A DNA stretch of 64,000 nt from positions 1 to 64,000 of the forward strand of contig JAPLOL010000090.1 of NCBI GenBank assembly GCA_026400735.1, read 5' to 3'. This document shows positions 24,869 through 33,396 of this stretch, piece by piece (the first letter of the stretch is position 1; every line of letters begins with the position of its first letter). Under the pieces are notes generated by a model that worked only from the letters and a program-made list of their open reading frames with translations, did not search any database and was not told the origin of the DNA. Both the position numbers and the translations under genes were made by a program. The stretch comes from Alphaproteobacteria bacterium (GTDB taxonomy: Bacteria > Pseudomonadota > Alphaproteobacteria > Caulobacterales > Aquidulcibacteraceae).

Positions 24869-25222
24869 CTATTCAAAGACGAGGTCGTCGTCCGAATTGT
24901 CAAAATCTTCGACAAAGGATTCGACCGGCGCCGCCGGGCGCTTTGCAGTCGAACCGGCAACGCGGGGCATGCCGTTGACCATGTCGCTGCGCACATCGAA
25001 GCGCGCGGCGCGGATAGCAGGATGGAAGCCGACATTGTGCAACATGATCTGCACTTTCTGACCACGCTCCGCCCAATACGCTTCGATCTTGAGCTTCAGC
25101 GATTGAGCGCCGTCACGCGAACAGAAATCGGACTCGCCGCTTCTATTTGGGCCACCGAAGTAATCATCGTCGCTTGATGACATCTCTTCAAAACGTTCCG
25201 CGTTGCTTGCCGCCATCAACAT
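24869..25222 (-). CDS. Conserved hypothetical protein, acidic tail
   Basis: A 117-residue soluble protein with Asp/Glu-rich ends (SSSDDDYFGG near the start, DFDNSDDDLVFE at the end) and a central basic ordered stretch (KVQIMLHNVGFHPAIRAARF). I do not recognise a named family. A GTGCA-N6-TGCAC palindrome lies 19 bases upstream of its ATG and may control it. ATG 25216 is an alternative start. Confidence 0.6.
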   Translation of the reverse strand: MLMAASNAERFEEMSSSDDDYFGGPNRSGESDFCSRDGAQSLKLKIEAYWAERGQKVQIMLHNVGFHPAIRAARFDVRSDMVNGMPRVAGSTAKRPAAPVESFVEDFDNSDDDLVFE

Positions 25223-25240
25223 TCTGTCAATCCCTTAACT

Positions 25241-25256
25241 GTGCAAAAATATGCAC
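25241..25256. promoter_or_regulatory. Palindrome GTGCA-N6-TGCAC, possible operator
   Basis: A perfect 5-bp dyad with an AT-rich centre (AAAATA) sits in the divergent region, 19 bases from the leftward hypothetical gene and about 125 from the rightward receiver gene. No regulator can be named. Confidence 0.35.
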
Positions 25257-25380
25257 GAGCTCAGGCCCGCGGTGAATTCCCCAAAGGTCGTGCATGAAGC
25301 GCTAGGCAACGGCCTATGCCGTCCGGCCTAAGTCACGTGTTCAGCTGACGCGACCTGCCGCGACGTGGTTGAATAAAGCT

Positions 25381-25761
25381 ATGTCGGCGACGCGCCCCCT
25401 CATCCTTCTGCTTGAAGATGACTCCGCCTCGGCAGAAGCGATGCAACTCGTTTTGCGTGATTGGGGCGCAGACGTCGTCTATGGCGCAGATGCGGAGGAC
25501 GTCACTTCCGCCGCCGGATCACGCGCCGAACAAGCGCACATGATCATCACTGACTTTCATCTCACGGAGACTGACGGCGTCTCCGCGGCGAAAAAATTGC
25601 GCAAGCGTGCGCCGGATGCCCGGGTGCTGGTGCTCTCAGGTTCGCTTAGCAATGATGCAAAGCACGCAGCCAAAGGCGCCGGATACGCATTCATGCAAAA
25701 GCCGGCGCCGCCGCGTGAACTCATCGCGTGGCTTGAGCGAACCTACACGCTGGTAGAATAG
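25381..25761 (+). CDS. Single-domain response regulator (receiver only)
   Basis: A 126-residue CheY-like domain with no output domain. LLLEDDSASAEAM carries the acidic pair, MIITDFHLTETDG the phospho-acceptor Asp, VLVLSGS the conserved Ser/Thr, and FMQKPAPP the Lys-Pro. It is followed 39 bases later by a histidine kinase gene and probably receives phosphate from it or relays to the NarL-type regulator beyond. ATG 25381 is preferred to a TTG four codons earlier. Confidence 0.87.
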   Translation: MSATRPLILLLEDDSASAEAMQLVLRDWGADVVYGADAEDVTSAAGSRAEQAHMIITDFHLTETDGVSAAKKLRKRAPDARVLVLSGSLSNDAKHAAKGAGYAFMQKPAPPRELIAWLERTYTLVE

Positions 25762-25800
25762 CGGCTTGCGCTGCTTAGGCGCGGGGGCGAAAAGGCGTTC

Positions 25801-26439
25801 ATGGACAGCGAAAGCGCAAAAACGCGTTTCCTAACGGCAATTGGCCATGACATGCGCCAGCCGTTGCATGCGCTATTGCTTTATCTCAGCGCGCTCGAGC
25901 GCCGCGTAAAAGACGGCGAAGCGCGGGAAATCCTCAACAAGGCTGACCGCGCGGCACAATCTCTCGCCGGCATGATCGAAGGCCTGATCCAGCTCGCGCG
26001 CCTCGACGCCAACAAGGTCGAACCTGAACTTGAGCGCGTGTCGCTGAAGGCATTGTTCGACGACCTTATCGCCAGCACGCCCCATGCTGCGGCGGACACA
26101 ACAGAACTTTACGTGCACTCCGATCCAGTTCTGCTTGAAACGATCGTGCAGCAGCTCGTCGCCAACGCCGCCAAGCATGGCGGCGGCAGCGCGCACCTCA
26201 GCGCTGAGGAAAAGGACGGCGCAGTCGAGATTAAGGTTCGCGACAGTGGACCGGGTATCCCAACCGAGGATCAAGAACGGATCTTCGCAGAATTTGTTCG
26301 CCTCAACGGCAGCGACGGCGGGCTCGGACTCGGCTTGACGATCGCGAACAAATTGGCCGCGCTGATGAATCACAAGATGGAAGTGCGCTCTGCGCCGGGC
26401 CAAGGCGCAACATTCATCGTTCGCGCCGAGCGCGCTTAG
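25801..26439 (+). CDS. Soluble sensor histidine kinase (HisKA-HATPase only)
   Basis: A 212-residue kinase with only the catalytic core. H-box AIGHDMRQPLHAL, N-box QLVANAAKHGG, G1 RDSGPGIP and G2 GLGLGLTIA are all intact. There is no membrane helix or sensor domain, so input must come from a partner protein, perhaps the preceding receiver. The H-box form GHDMRQPL is typical of hybrid-kinase families that pair with NarL regulators. Its stop overlaps the convergent NarL-type regulator by 4 bases. Confidence 0.88.
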   Translation: MDSESAKTRFLTAIGHDMRQPLHALLLYLSALERRVKDGEAREILNKADRAAQSLAGMIEGLIQLARLDANKVEPELERVSLKALFDDLIASTPHAAADTTELYVHSDPVLLETIVQQLVANAAKHGGGSAHLSAEEKDGAVEIKVRDSGPGIPTEDQERIFAEFVRLNGSDGGLGLGLTIANKLAALMNHKMEVRSAPGQGATFIVRAERA

Positions 26440-27074
26440 CCAGCTTTGCTCATCTTCGCGATCGCTTCAGCGCGCGTGCGTACGCCGAGCGCGCGATAGA
26501 TAGCAGCCAAGTGAATCTTCACAGTGCCTTCGGCGATATCGAGCGTGCGCGCGATTTCCTTACTCGCCTGCCCTTTGAGCAATTCTTGCAACACGTCACG
26601 CTGGCGCAATGTGAGCTTGTCCTGATCGAGCTTGAACGCACCGCCAGCGCCGCCTTCCCCAGGTGCGCCCTCGCGTTTGCCCATCGCGGGCGGCACAAAG
26701 ATGCGGCCTTCGAGGATGCCCTGCAGCGCCGCAGCGATCTGTGTCGATGCGAGCGACTTCGGAATGTAGCCGTGCACGCCAGCGCCGAGCGCGGCCAGAA
26801 TATCGGCGCGATCTTCCCAAGCCGAAATGACCGCGACCTTCGCTTCCGGAAATCCATCCCGCAGCGCCGCCAAGGATTCAGCGCCGGACATTCCGGGCAT
26901 GCGCCAGTCCACCAGCACGAGATCGCCCGCGCCCTCTGCGGTCAAGATTTCGAGCGCGCGATCCATGCTTTCTGCTTCACGCACATCTTCGGCATGAAGC
27001 ACATCTATTAGAAGCTGCTTCATCCCACTGCGAAACAGCTCGTGATCGTCAGCAATCAGTGCGCGGATCGCCAT
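26436..27074 (-). CDS. NarL/LuxR-family response regulator
   Basis: A 212-residue regulator: receiver domain (IRALIADDHELFRSGM, phospho-Asp in LVLVDWRMPGMSG, KSL lysine) joined by a Gly-rich linker to a LuxR-type helix-turn-helix (LTLRQRDVLQELLKGQASKE, EGTVKIHLAAIYRALGV). It is likely the DNA-binding output of the neighbouring kinase and receiver. It is convergent with the kinase gene rather than co-transcribed, which allows separate control. Confidence 0.88.
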   Translation of the reverse strand: MAIRALIADDHELFRSGMKQLLIDVLHAEDVREAESMDRALEILTAEGAGDLVLVDWRMPGMSGAESLAALRDGFPEAKVAVISAWEDRADILAALGAGVHGYIPKSLASTQIAAALQGILEGRIFVPPAMGKREGAPGEGGAGGAFKLDQDKLTLRQRDVLQELLKGQASKEIARTLDIAEGTVKIHLAAIYRALGVRTRAEAIAKMSKAG

Positions 27075-27157
27075 GTTCCGTCTTGCTCAGGCGCGCGTTA
27101 GCGCATTGCCGGACATTGCGACGGATTCCCTAGCGGCTCAACTGTGATTTTAAGCGG

Positions 27158-28501
27158 CTATTGCGAAGCCGAGCCGCTCGCACTGATTGGACGTGCAACC
27201 GCCTCATGCACCGGATTTTCGCGGGCGCGGACCTGGCGCAGCGTGTTGATGCGCTCGCGCTCGATCATGAAGAGTTCCAAGGCGCGGCCGGTGAGGTTCC
27301 GTCCATTCGCAACGCGAAGGCTCATTGGGTTCACCTGCTGACCACGGCGCAGCACCTCATAGTGCAGGTGCGGGCCCGTCGAACGGCCGGTTGTTCCCAC
27401 ATAGCCAATGACTTGGCCCTGGCGCACGCGAGCACCGGCCCGCATCCCCCGCGCAAAGCGCGACATGTGCGCGTAGGCCGTCTCGTAGCCATTGGCGTGA
27501 CGAATGCGGACGTAGTTGCCGAACGAACTAAACGGCCCAGCGCGTTCGACGACGCCGTCGCCCGCAGCGAGAATTGCCGTGCCGGTTGGCGCGGCAAAGT
27601 CGGTGCCACGGTGCATACGCGAATAGCCAAGGATCGGATGGCGGCGCATGCCGAAGCCAGAGGAAAGCCGCGCGCCGTTGATCGGCGTCTTCATCAGGAA
27701 GCGCCGCGCGCTCTTGCCTTCAGCATCATACCAATCAGGGCGTGAGTCGCCCGGCGCCATAAATTGATAGAATTCCCGCGAACCGCGGCTCGACTCCAGC
27801 GACACAAAAAGCAGGTCGCCGGTCCGGACCGTATTGCCCTCGTCGTCATAGAAGCGTTCGAACACGAGTTCGAAGTTGTCGCCGGGACGGACATCGCGTT
27901 GGAAATCGACGTCGTAGGAGAATGCGTCGGCCAGCGCCGCCACTTCGCGATCCGTAGCCCCGAGCGTCAGTGCGCTTGAATACAAACTCGTTTCGACCGG
28001 CGCGGCGATCCGCGCGATCTCGAACGTGAGCGGCATTTGCACTTCGCGCGCTTCGAACCCGCCAGTGGTGGTGCGGTTGGCCGTCACCGAAGCCCCCGGC
28101 TCTGAGCGGAACGCAACGCCCGTCAGCTGCGCTTCACCCTCGTCGCGCTGGAAGTAGAGGCTGATCGCCTGCCCTGGACGCAGACGGCGTGGATTATAGA
28201 CATCAGCGATCGAATTCAGCGCCGCGCTCGCGTCCGAGGACGAAGCGCCCGCGCGCGTCAGCAATCCCGCCAACGTCTCGCCACTGGCGACGCGCATCTC
28301 TTTCGTTTCGTGACGGAGATAAACCTCAGTGAAAGCTAGTTGCTCAGCGCGGCGCGCCGCTGCTTCACGCATGGCAGCGTTTTCAGCCGCAGCCGCTGTG
28401 GCGGCGCCGCTGAAGAGGCCTGCGTTCCAGGCCAGCCCCAGACCAACCAGGAAAGCCGCCGCCATAAGGCCGGCAGCGGCCATTCCCTTACGGGCCTTCA
28501 T
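27158..28501 (-). CDS. M23-family metallopeptidase (LytM/OapA-like)
   Basis: About 447 residues with an N-terminal membrane anchor (AAAGLMAAAFLVGLGLAWNA), an OapA/LysM-like middle (VASGETLAGLLTRAG; RPGQAISLYF), and a C-terminal M23 domain. The zinc ligands lie in MHRGTDFAAPTG and GPHLHYEV. It should cleave peptide cross-links of peptidoglycan or activate amidases at the envelope. ATG 28501 is used; a TTG at 28528 with GGAG upstream is also possible. Confidence 0.86.
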   Translation of the reverse strand: MKARKGMAAAGLMAAAFLVGLGLAWNAGLFSGAATAAAAENAAMREAAARRAEQLAFTEVYLRHETKEMRVASGETLAGLLTRAGASSSDASAALNSIADVYNPRRLRPGQAISLYFQRDEGEAQLTGVAFRSEPGASVTANRTTTGGFEAREVQMPLTFEIARIAAPVETSLYSSALTLGATDREVAALADAFSYDVDFQRDVRPGDNFELVFERFYDDEGNTVRTGDLLFVSLESSRGSREFYQFMAPGDSRPDWYDAEGKSARRFLMKTPINGARLSSGFGMRRHPILGYSRMHRGTDFAAPTGTAILAAGDGVVERAGPFSSFGNYVRIRHANGYETAYAHMSRFARGMRAGARVRQGQVIGYVGTTGRSTGPHLHYEVLRRGQQVNPMSLRVANGRNLTGRALELFMIERERINTLRQVRARENPVHEAVARPISASGSASQ

Positions 28502-28690
28502 GAGCCGGTGAGCGAATTCTGCTCTCAATCTCGTGCTCCAATAGCTGCCATCTGGAAGAAAAGCACCATCACAAGTGTTTTCCGCCGTTTGGTTATTCAG
28601 CCAGAAACCGTAATGGCGTCATTCAGTTAGCTTGTAAGACGCCTCAGAAAGCGGCTTTAACCCAACCAGGACCACGCCAAGCAGAAGAGT

Positions 28691-31600
28691 ATGGCACACA
28701 GGTCTAACCAGGCCGTTGCGAGTCAAGAACGAGAGCTAAAAAAGCTCCCGGAAGACCCGCCGCCCCCACGTCGGCTGATTGCCGGCTGGTCCATGGCGCT
28801 CGGCGCCTTGGGTATAAGCTTGATTTTGCTGGGTTCTGGGCTCTGGTTCGTCCGCTATTCGATCGCGTCGTTCATGCTCGGCGCGGCGCTCTCTGAGCGT
28901 GGCGCGGATGCCGATTTCCAGTTCGTTAACCTCGATTTGAACAGCGCCGCCTTGGCGAACGTGCGCTTCGGCTCGGCCGAGACGCCGGACGCGACGATCC
29001 CGCTGGTTGAGGTGCGCTGGCGCTGGGACGGGATTTCACCTCGCGTTCACTTTCTCCGCGTCGTCCGCCCCCGCCTCCACTTGCGTATGGATGAAGGTGG
29101 CCGCGTCTCGGCTGGTGCACTTGAACGTCTAAGCGGCGGCAAGCCTGGCCGCCGGCGACCTAACATCCCGGCCATCGAGCTTGAGATCCTCGAAGGCCAG
29201 GCGGTCCTCGACACACCTTTCGGCCCGCTCAACGCCACGCTGCGGAGCTCTGGCACGCTCGGTGAGGACTTTTCAGCGATTGGGGCGATTGCAGCGACCT
29301 CGCGCCCAGGCGAGACCTACGCACTCGAAAACGGCGCCGCCGAACTGGTCATGGTTTCGCGCGATAGCAACATCTCGTTCCGCCTTAGCGCGAACGCTAA
29401 CACGCTCACTTGGGACGGCGCGCGCGTCGTGGCGCCAGCAGTTCGGGTCCTGGGCCGCGTGCCGCTTGATCTGTCGCGCTACAATTTCGAGCTGAGCAGT
29501 CGCGCCGCCGCGTACCGGAGCGAAGGCATTTCCGCGCAAGCCATCACCGCAGCTCTGAGCTTCGAAGGCATCGCGCGCCCAACCGAGCTGGCGCCCGAGA
29601 CCTGGGCCTCCGAGGCCCACGCGACGGCCGGCGAACTTCGGCTCAGCGATAGTTCTTTGCAGCACGCGCGCTTCGATGGCCGCGTTGACGGCGCCGATGT
29701 GCGCGGTCAGGGCCGCTGGTCGCTATCGGGCGGCCGCTTCGACGGCCTTGCCCTCATCTCCGACCAACCGAGCGCCAACGGCGTCTTCCGTTTTGAACTG
29801 CAAGGCGACGAAACACTTTTCGGCGAAGCGCGCGTCGTGTTTGCGCAATCGCGTCTCAATGAATCGGCTCAGCAAGACCTACGCGCCGCATTCCCGGATA
29901 TCCCTGACGCGCCAGTCGGCCCGACATTCGCGCAAGCCGAGCGCGCGCTCGACGCGGCGGTAGACCGCTTCGACCTCTCCATTCCCTTAGCGATCAACGC
30001 GACCGAAGCCGGCGTTCGCGTTCAAATTTCCGCACCAGCTGAAGCACACGCTGCCACTGGCGCACGCTTGCAATTGGCCCCGCTCCGCCAAGACAGCCCA
30101 GCGATGGTGCTGCAATGGCCCGGCCCTTCGCTTTCAGGCGCGATCGCACTTGAACTCTCCGGCGGCGGCACCCCGAACGCATCTTTGCTGCTCGATACGC
30201 TCGATTGGACGCCGAATGCGCCGTTCGAAACCGACGGCACACTGACGCTTTCGAATTGGAGCGCAGGAAACGCCAGCATCTCCACCAACGAACTCGGTGT
30301 CGGCATCGCAATCCAACCCCAAGGCGGCGGACGCATAGATCTCCGAGGCCCTGCCCACATCACCGGACCGCTTGGTGATGGTGAAGTTCGCGATCTCGTC
30401 GCGTCGCTCGATCTTGGCGTTCAATGGGGCAATGGTTGGCGCGTAACGCCGAACAGCGGCTGCCTGCCGATCCGCCTAGGCGGCATCGACGCTGCCGGAC
30501 TTTCATTCGCGAATGGCGCCTTCTCACTATGCCCGCTCAACGGCGCGCTCATTGCTGCCGACGCCTCGCACAACATGTCCGGCGGCTTTTCCATTCGCGG
30601 TCTCGCGCTCAACGGGCGCATGTCGGGCCCTGAAGGGCAGGCTGCGCACTTGAATGCAAGCAACGTCGTCGGCCTCTTCCGCGGCCGCACTGGCGATTTC
30701 ACACTCGCAGTCGAAGCGCAGAGCCCGAGCCTCACCATCGACATGGCCGAGCAACGCACACTCGCCGTCACATTGCAGCGTCTCACTGCAGACGCGCACA
30801 TCGCTGAGGGCTGGACCGTCGCCGGCTCGTTCGATGCCGGAACGCTGACCGATCCGGCGCTCCCCGGCTCGATCTCTGCCATCGAAGGCTCGTGGACCGC
30901 GCAGCCCGAAGACGGCAAGCCCGTCATTCACGTCAACGCCGGCGAAGCGTTGCTGACCGCAAACCGCCCGGCCAGCGACGAAGACCGGCCGCTTTTCAAT
31001 CCGCTGCGCATCGTCGAAACCACGGGCACTTTGCAGAACGGTGAAATCACTGCTTCCGGCGCCATCGTGCTCGATGCACGCGACCGTCAACTCGCGCGCT
31101 TCAACGCGCGCCACGATATCGGCGAAGGCGCGGGCGTCGCCAGCGTGAACGCCGAGCGCATCGAGTTCGGTCCGGACCTGCAGCCTTACGAAATCACCGA
31201 ACAAGCGCGCGGCCTCGTCGAAGGCGTCCGAGGCCCGATTGCGGCCAGCGCGGACATCACCTGGACGCGCGGCGAACTCCTGGGCACTGGTTTGGTTCGC
31301 CTCGACGGCATCTCGCTCTCGACCGCGACGATCCCCATCCTCAACGATGTGCGCGGCGAAGTGCACTTCGACGATCTATGGGCGCTGACCACACCACCCG
31401 GCCAGCGCGTCACCATCGGTGAACTCAATCCCGGCATCGCTGTGCGCAACGGCCGCGTGAGCTTTCAACTGCTCACCGAGGAACGTGTCGCCATTGAGAA
31501 TGCCGAATTCGATTTCGCCGCCGGCACTCTCGCGATGCGGCCCACGACCATCACGCTTGGCGCCGATGAAACACGCTTCGAACTCGCCCTGCGCGATGTC

Positions 31601-32122
31601 GATGCTGCTGAGTTGTTGCGCACACTCGGTGTGCCTGACCTCACCGCAACCGGAAAACTTGAAGGCAGCTTCCCGCTGCTGCTGACTCGCCGTAGCGCTT
31701 TCGTTGAAGGCGGCGTCATTCGCGCGCAAGGCGATGGCGGTGTGCTTTCGTACACCGGCCAAGCCGGCGAAGGCGCAACCGGCGTCTCGCGCATCGCCTT
31801 CGACGCACTACGCAGTTTCCAATACGATCAGCTGTCCCTCACGCTCGATGGCGATCTCAACGGTGACGTCGTCTCCTCGATCGCGTTCAGCGGTCACAAT
31901 TCCGGCCGGCCCGTCGATCTTGGCCCGATCGCGCCTATCCCGGGCGTCGGCCGCATTACGGTTCGCGGCGTGCCGTTCGATTTCAACGTCCGCGTGACCG
32001 CTCCCTTCCGGCGCTTGGCCCAAACTGCCGCAACGATCACCGACCCCAGCGTCCTGATCAACCAAAGCCGCGAGCAAGAAGCGCAAGAACAGGTTGACCC
32101 GGCCACCCCGCCGCCAAGATAA
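28691..32122 (+). CDS. ydbH: YdbH-family AsmA-like envelope lipid-transport protein
   Basis: An 1143-residue protein with one N-terminal membrane helix (GISLILLGSGLWFVRYS) and a long beta-rich periplasmic body, as in AsmA/TamB/YdbH bridge proteins that move phospholipid between membranes. The last ~300 residues match the YdbH C-terminal domain (DVRGEVHFDDLWALTTPPGQ; GPIAPIPGVGRITVRGVPF). The next two genes encode YnbE-like and YdbL-like proteins, the same order as the enterobacterial ydbH-ynbE-ydbL operon, which strongly supports the call. ATG 28691 follows GCAGAAGAGT. Confidence 0.85.
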   Translation: MAHRSNQAVASQERELKKLPEDPPPPRRLIAGWSMALGALGISLILLGSGLWFVRYSIASFMLGAALSERGADADFQFVNLDLNSAALANVRFGSAETPDATIPLVEVRWRWDGISPRVHFLRVVRPRLHLRMDEGGRVSAGALERLSGGKPGRRRPNIPAIELEILEGQAVLDTPFGPLNATLRSSGTLGEDFSAIGAIAATSRPGETYALENGAAELVMVSRDSNISFRLSANANTLTWDGARVVAPAVRVLGRVPLDLSRYNFELSSRAAAYRSEGISAQAITAALSFEGIARPTELAPETWASEAHATAGELRLSDSSLQHARFDGRVDGADVRGQGRWSLSGGRFDGLALISDQPSANGVFRFELQGDETLFGEARVVFAQSRLNESAQQDLRAAFPDIPDAPVGPTFAQAERALDAAVDRFDLSIPLAINATEAGVRVQISAPAEAHAATGARLQLAPLRQDSPAMVLQWPGPSLSGAIALELSGGGTPNASLLLDTLDWTPNAPFETDGTLTLSNWSAGNASISTNELGVGIAIQPQGGGRIDLRGPAHITGPLGDGEVRDLVASLDLGVQWGNGWRVTPNSGCLPIRLGGIDAAGLSFANGAFSLCPLNGALIAADASHNMSGGFSIRGLALNGRMSGPEGQAAHLNASNVVGLFRGRTGDFTLAVEAQSPSLTIDMAEQRTLAVTLQRLTADAHIAEGWTVAGSFDAGTLTDPALPGSISAIEGSWTAQPEDGKPVIHVNAGEALLTANRPASDEDRPLFNPLRIVETTGTLQNGEITASGAIVLDARDRQLARFNARHDIGEGAGVASVNAERIEFGPDLQPYEITEQARGLVEGVRGPIAASADITWTRGELLGTGLVRLDGISLSTATIPILNDVRGEVHFDDLWALTTPPGQRVTIGELNPGIAVRNGRVSFQLLTEERVAIENAEFDFAAGTLAMRPTTITLGADETRFELALRDVDAAELLRTLGVPDLTATGKLEGSFPLLLTRRSAFVEGGVIRAQGDGGVLSYTGQAGEGATGVSRIAFDALRSFQYDQLSLTLDGDLNGDVVSSIAFSGHNSGRPVDLGPIAPIPGVGRITVRGVPFDFNVRVTAPFRRLAQTAATITDPSVLINQSREQEAQEQVDPATPPPR

Positions 32123-32185
32123 AGTCCAGCTTCAGAGCGTATTCAGCTTGAGGCGGCTACGAGAGTAACCCTGGAGTTTCGCGTG

Positions 32186-32386
32186 ATGCGGGCACACTTG
32201 TTGACTGGCTTGGGTGCGGCGATCCTCGCCGCTGGCTGCATTCCGGTGCAGATCCAAGCACCGGACCGACCCATTGAGATCAATCTCAATGTGAACATCC
32301 GCCAAGAAGTCATCGTGCGCCTTGAACGCGACGCTGCTGAACTACTGGATCAGAACTCTGATCTTTTCGGAGGCACCACGCCATGA
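32186..32386 (+). CDS. ynbE: YnbE-family lipoprotein
   Basis: A 66-residue lipoprotein with lipobox LAAGC and the family segment VQIQAPDRPIEINLNVNI. YnbE is the outer-membrane lipoprotein partner of YdbH, where it caps the periplasmic bridge. GGAG lies 9 bases before ATG 32186; a GTG directly ahead is also possible. Its stop overlaps the next gene by ATGA. Confidence 0.85.
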   Translation: MRAHLLTGLGAAILAAGCIPVQIQAPDRPIEINLNVNIRQEVIVRLERDAAELLDQNSDLFGGTTP

Positions 32387-32784
32387 AACGCCGTTTTGTT
32401 TTTGCTGGCATCGCCGCCATCGGTTTGGCGCTGAGCGCCACGGCGGCATTAGCGCAAGCGCAGGATTCGGCGCTGGCCCAAGCGCGCGCCGGCGGCCTCA
32501 TCGGCGAACAAGCCGACGGCTACCTGGGCTTTGTGCCCGGCGCTACGATTTCCGCCGATCTCCGCGGCCGCGTCGATCAAAACAATATTCAACGCCGCCA
32601 GCTCTACACCCGCCGAGCCACCGAACGCAGCGTGTCCGTCAACGAGATGGCCGCCGCTGTCGCCTGTGAAGTCTTCCAGCGCCCGCGTATCGCGGTCGGC
32701 GAAAAATATCGCAACGAGGCCGGCCAATGGCGCCAGCGCACAGCCGGCGCGGCCATTGATGTTCCGAGTTTTTGCGCCGACTAA
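32383..32784 (+). CDS. ydbL: YdbL-family periplasmic protein (DUF1318)
   Basis: A 133-residue secreted protein (signal peptide ending ATAALAQ). The mature part has DUF1318 features: ARAGGLIGEQADGYLGFV, a central NIQRRQLYTRRA and KYRNEAGQWRQR near the end. YdbL modulates the YdbH-YnbE bridge in enterobacteria. It overlaps ynbE by 4 bases, so all three genes are co-expressed. Confidence 0.85.
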   Translation: MKRRFVFAGIAAIGLALSATAALAQAQDSALAQARAGGLIGEQADGYLGFVPGATISADLRGRVDQNNIQRRQLYTRRATERSVSVNEMAAAVACEVFQRPRIAVGEKYRNEAGQWRQRTAGAAIDVPSFCAD

Positions 32785-32809
32785 TTATCGTCGGGAACCA
32801 GATGGAACC

Positions 32810-32840
32810 GCCGCCGTTTAAAATCGGCGGCAGTTTATTT
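32810..32840 (+). terminator. Hairpin between ydbL and the heme oxygenase gene
   Basis: GCCGCCG/CGGCGGC (32810-32816 with 32825-32831), loop TTTAAAAT, then AGTTTATTTG. It may terminate the ydbH operon. Its downstream arm also holds the only ribosome-binding-like sequence for the heme oxygenase start. Confidence 0.55.
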
Positions 32841-33396
32841 GTACGACTCCTCTCTCTCGATCAGGCGCCGCCTGAAGCAGGCAACCGAGCCAGCGCACGC
32901 GTCTCTAGAGGCGCGCATCGGCCCCCTCACAACTCAAATTGAGTACAATGAGTACTTGCGGGGTTTGTATGCTTTTAGGTCGACGACTGAAGACTGGCTT
33001 TTTACTAACGGCGCGAAAGCAACGGGAACTTGGACACCGCAAACTATTGCACGGGAACTTCACGAAGACATCATTGATCTTGCATTGACCCCGCTTTCCG
33101 TGTCTCCAGTGGATTGGGGGCCGGCAGCACGCGAGTCATTTGCATTGGGCGTTCACTACGTACTGGAAGGCTCCGCCCTCGGGGCTCGCATTTTGTGCAA
33201 GCAAGTTGAGCCGCTGGGGCTCAGTCGCGAGCACGGCGCACGGCACTTGTGGGCCCAGGCTGAAACCCTCGAAAGCTGGCGCGGTTTTCTTGCCGTCTTG
33301 AGCGAACACGAAGGCGACGAAGACGCGCTCTTCGCGGGAGCGAACACAGCGTTCAACGCCGCCGCTGGCGCGATGGAGCGCGCCGCGAATGTATGA
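32839..33396 (+). CDS. Biliverdin-producing heme oxygenase
   Basis: A 185-residue heme oxygenase: proximal His in ATEPAHASLE and the flexible distal-helix glycines in EGSALGARIL. It opens heme to biliverdin, the chromophore of the phytochrome encoded next, with which it overlaps by 8 bases. This coupling is known from other BphO-BphP operons. The start is unsure: TTG 32839 is the best fit and lies right after a hairpin. The first ~350 bases are less GC-rich than neighbouring genes, which hints at separate origin. Confidence 0.87.
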   Translation: MYDSSLSIRRRLKQATEPAHASLEARIGPLTTQIEYNEYLRGLYAFRSTTEDWLFTNGAKATGTWTPQTIARELHEDIIDLALTPLSVSPVDWGPAARESFALGVHYVLEGSALGARILCKQVEPLGLSREHGARHLWAQAETLESWRGFLAVLSEHEGDEDALFAGANTAFNAAAGAMERAANV

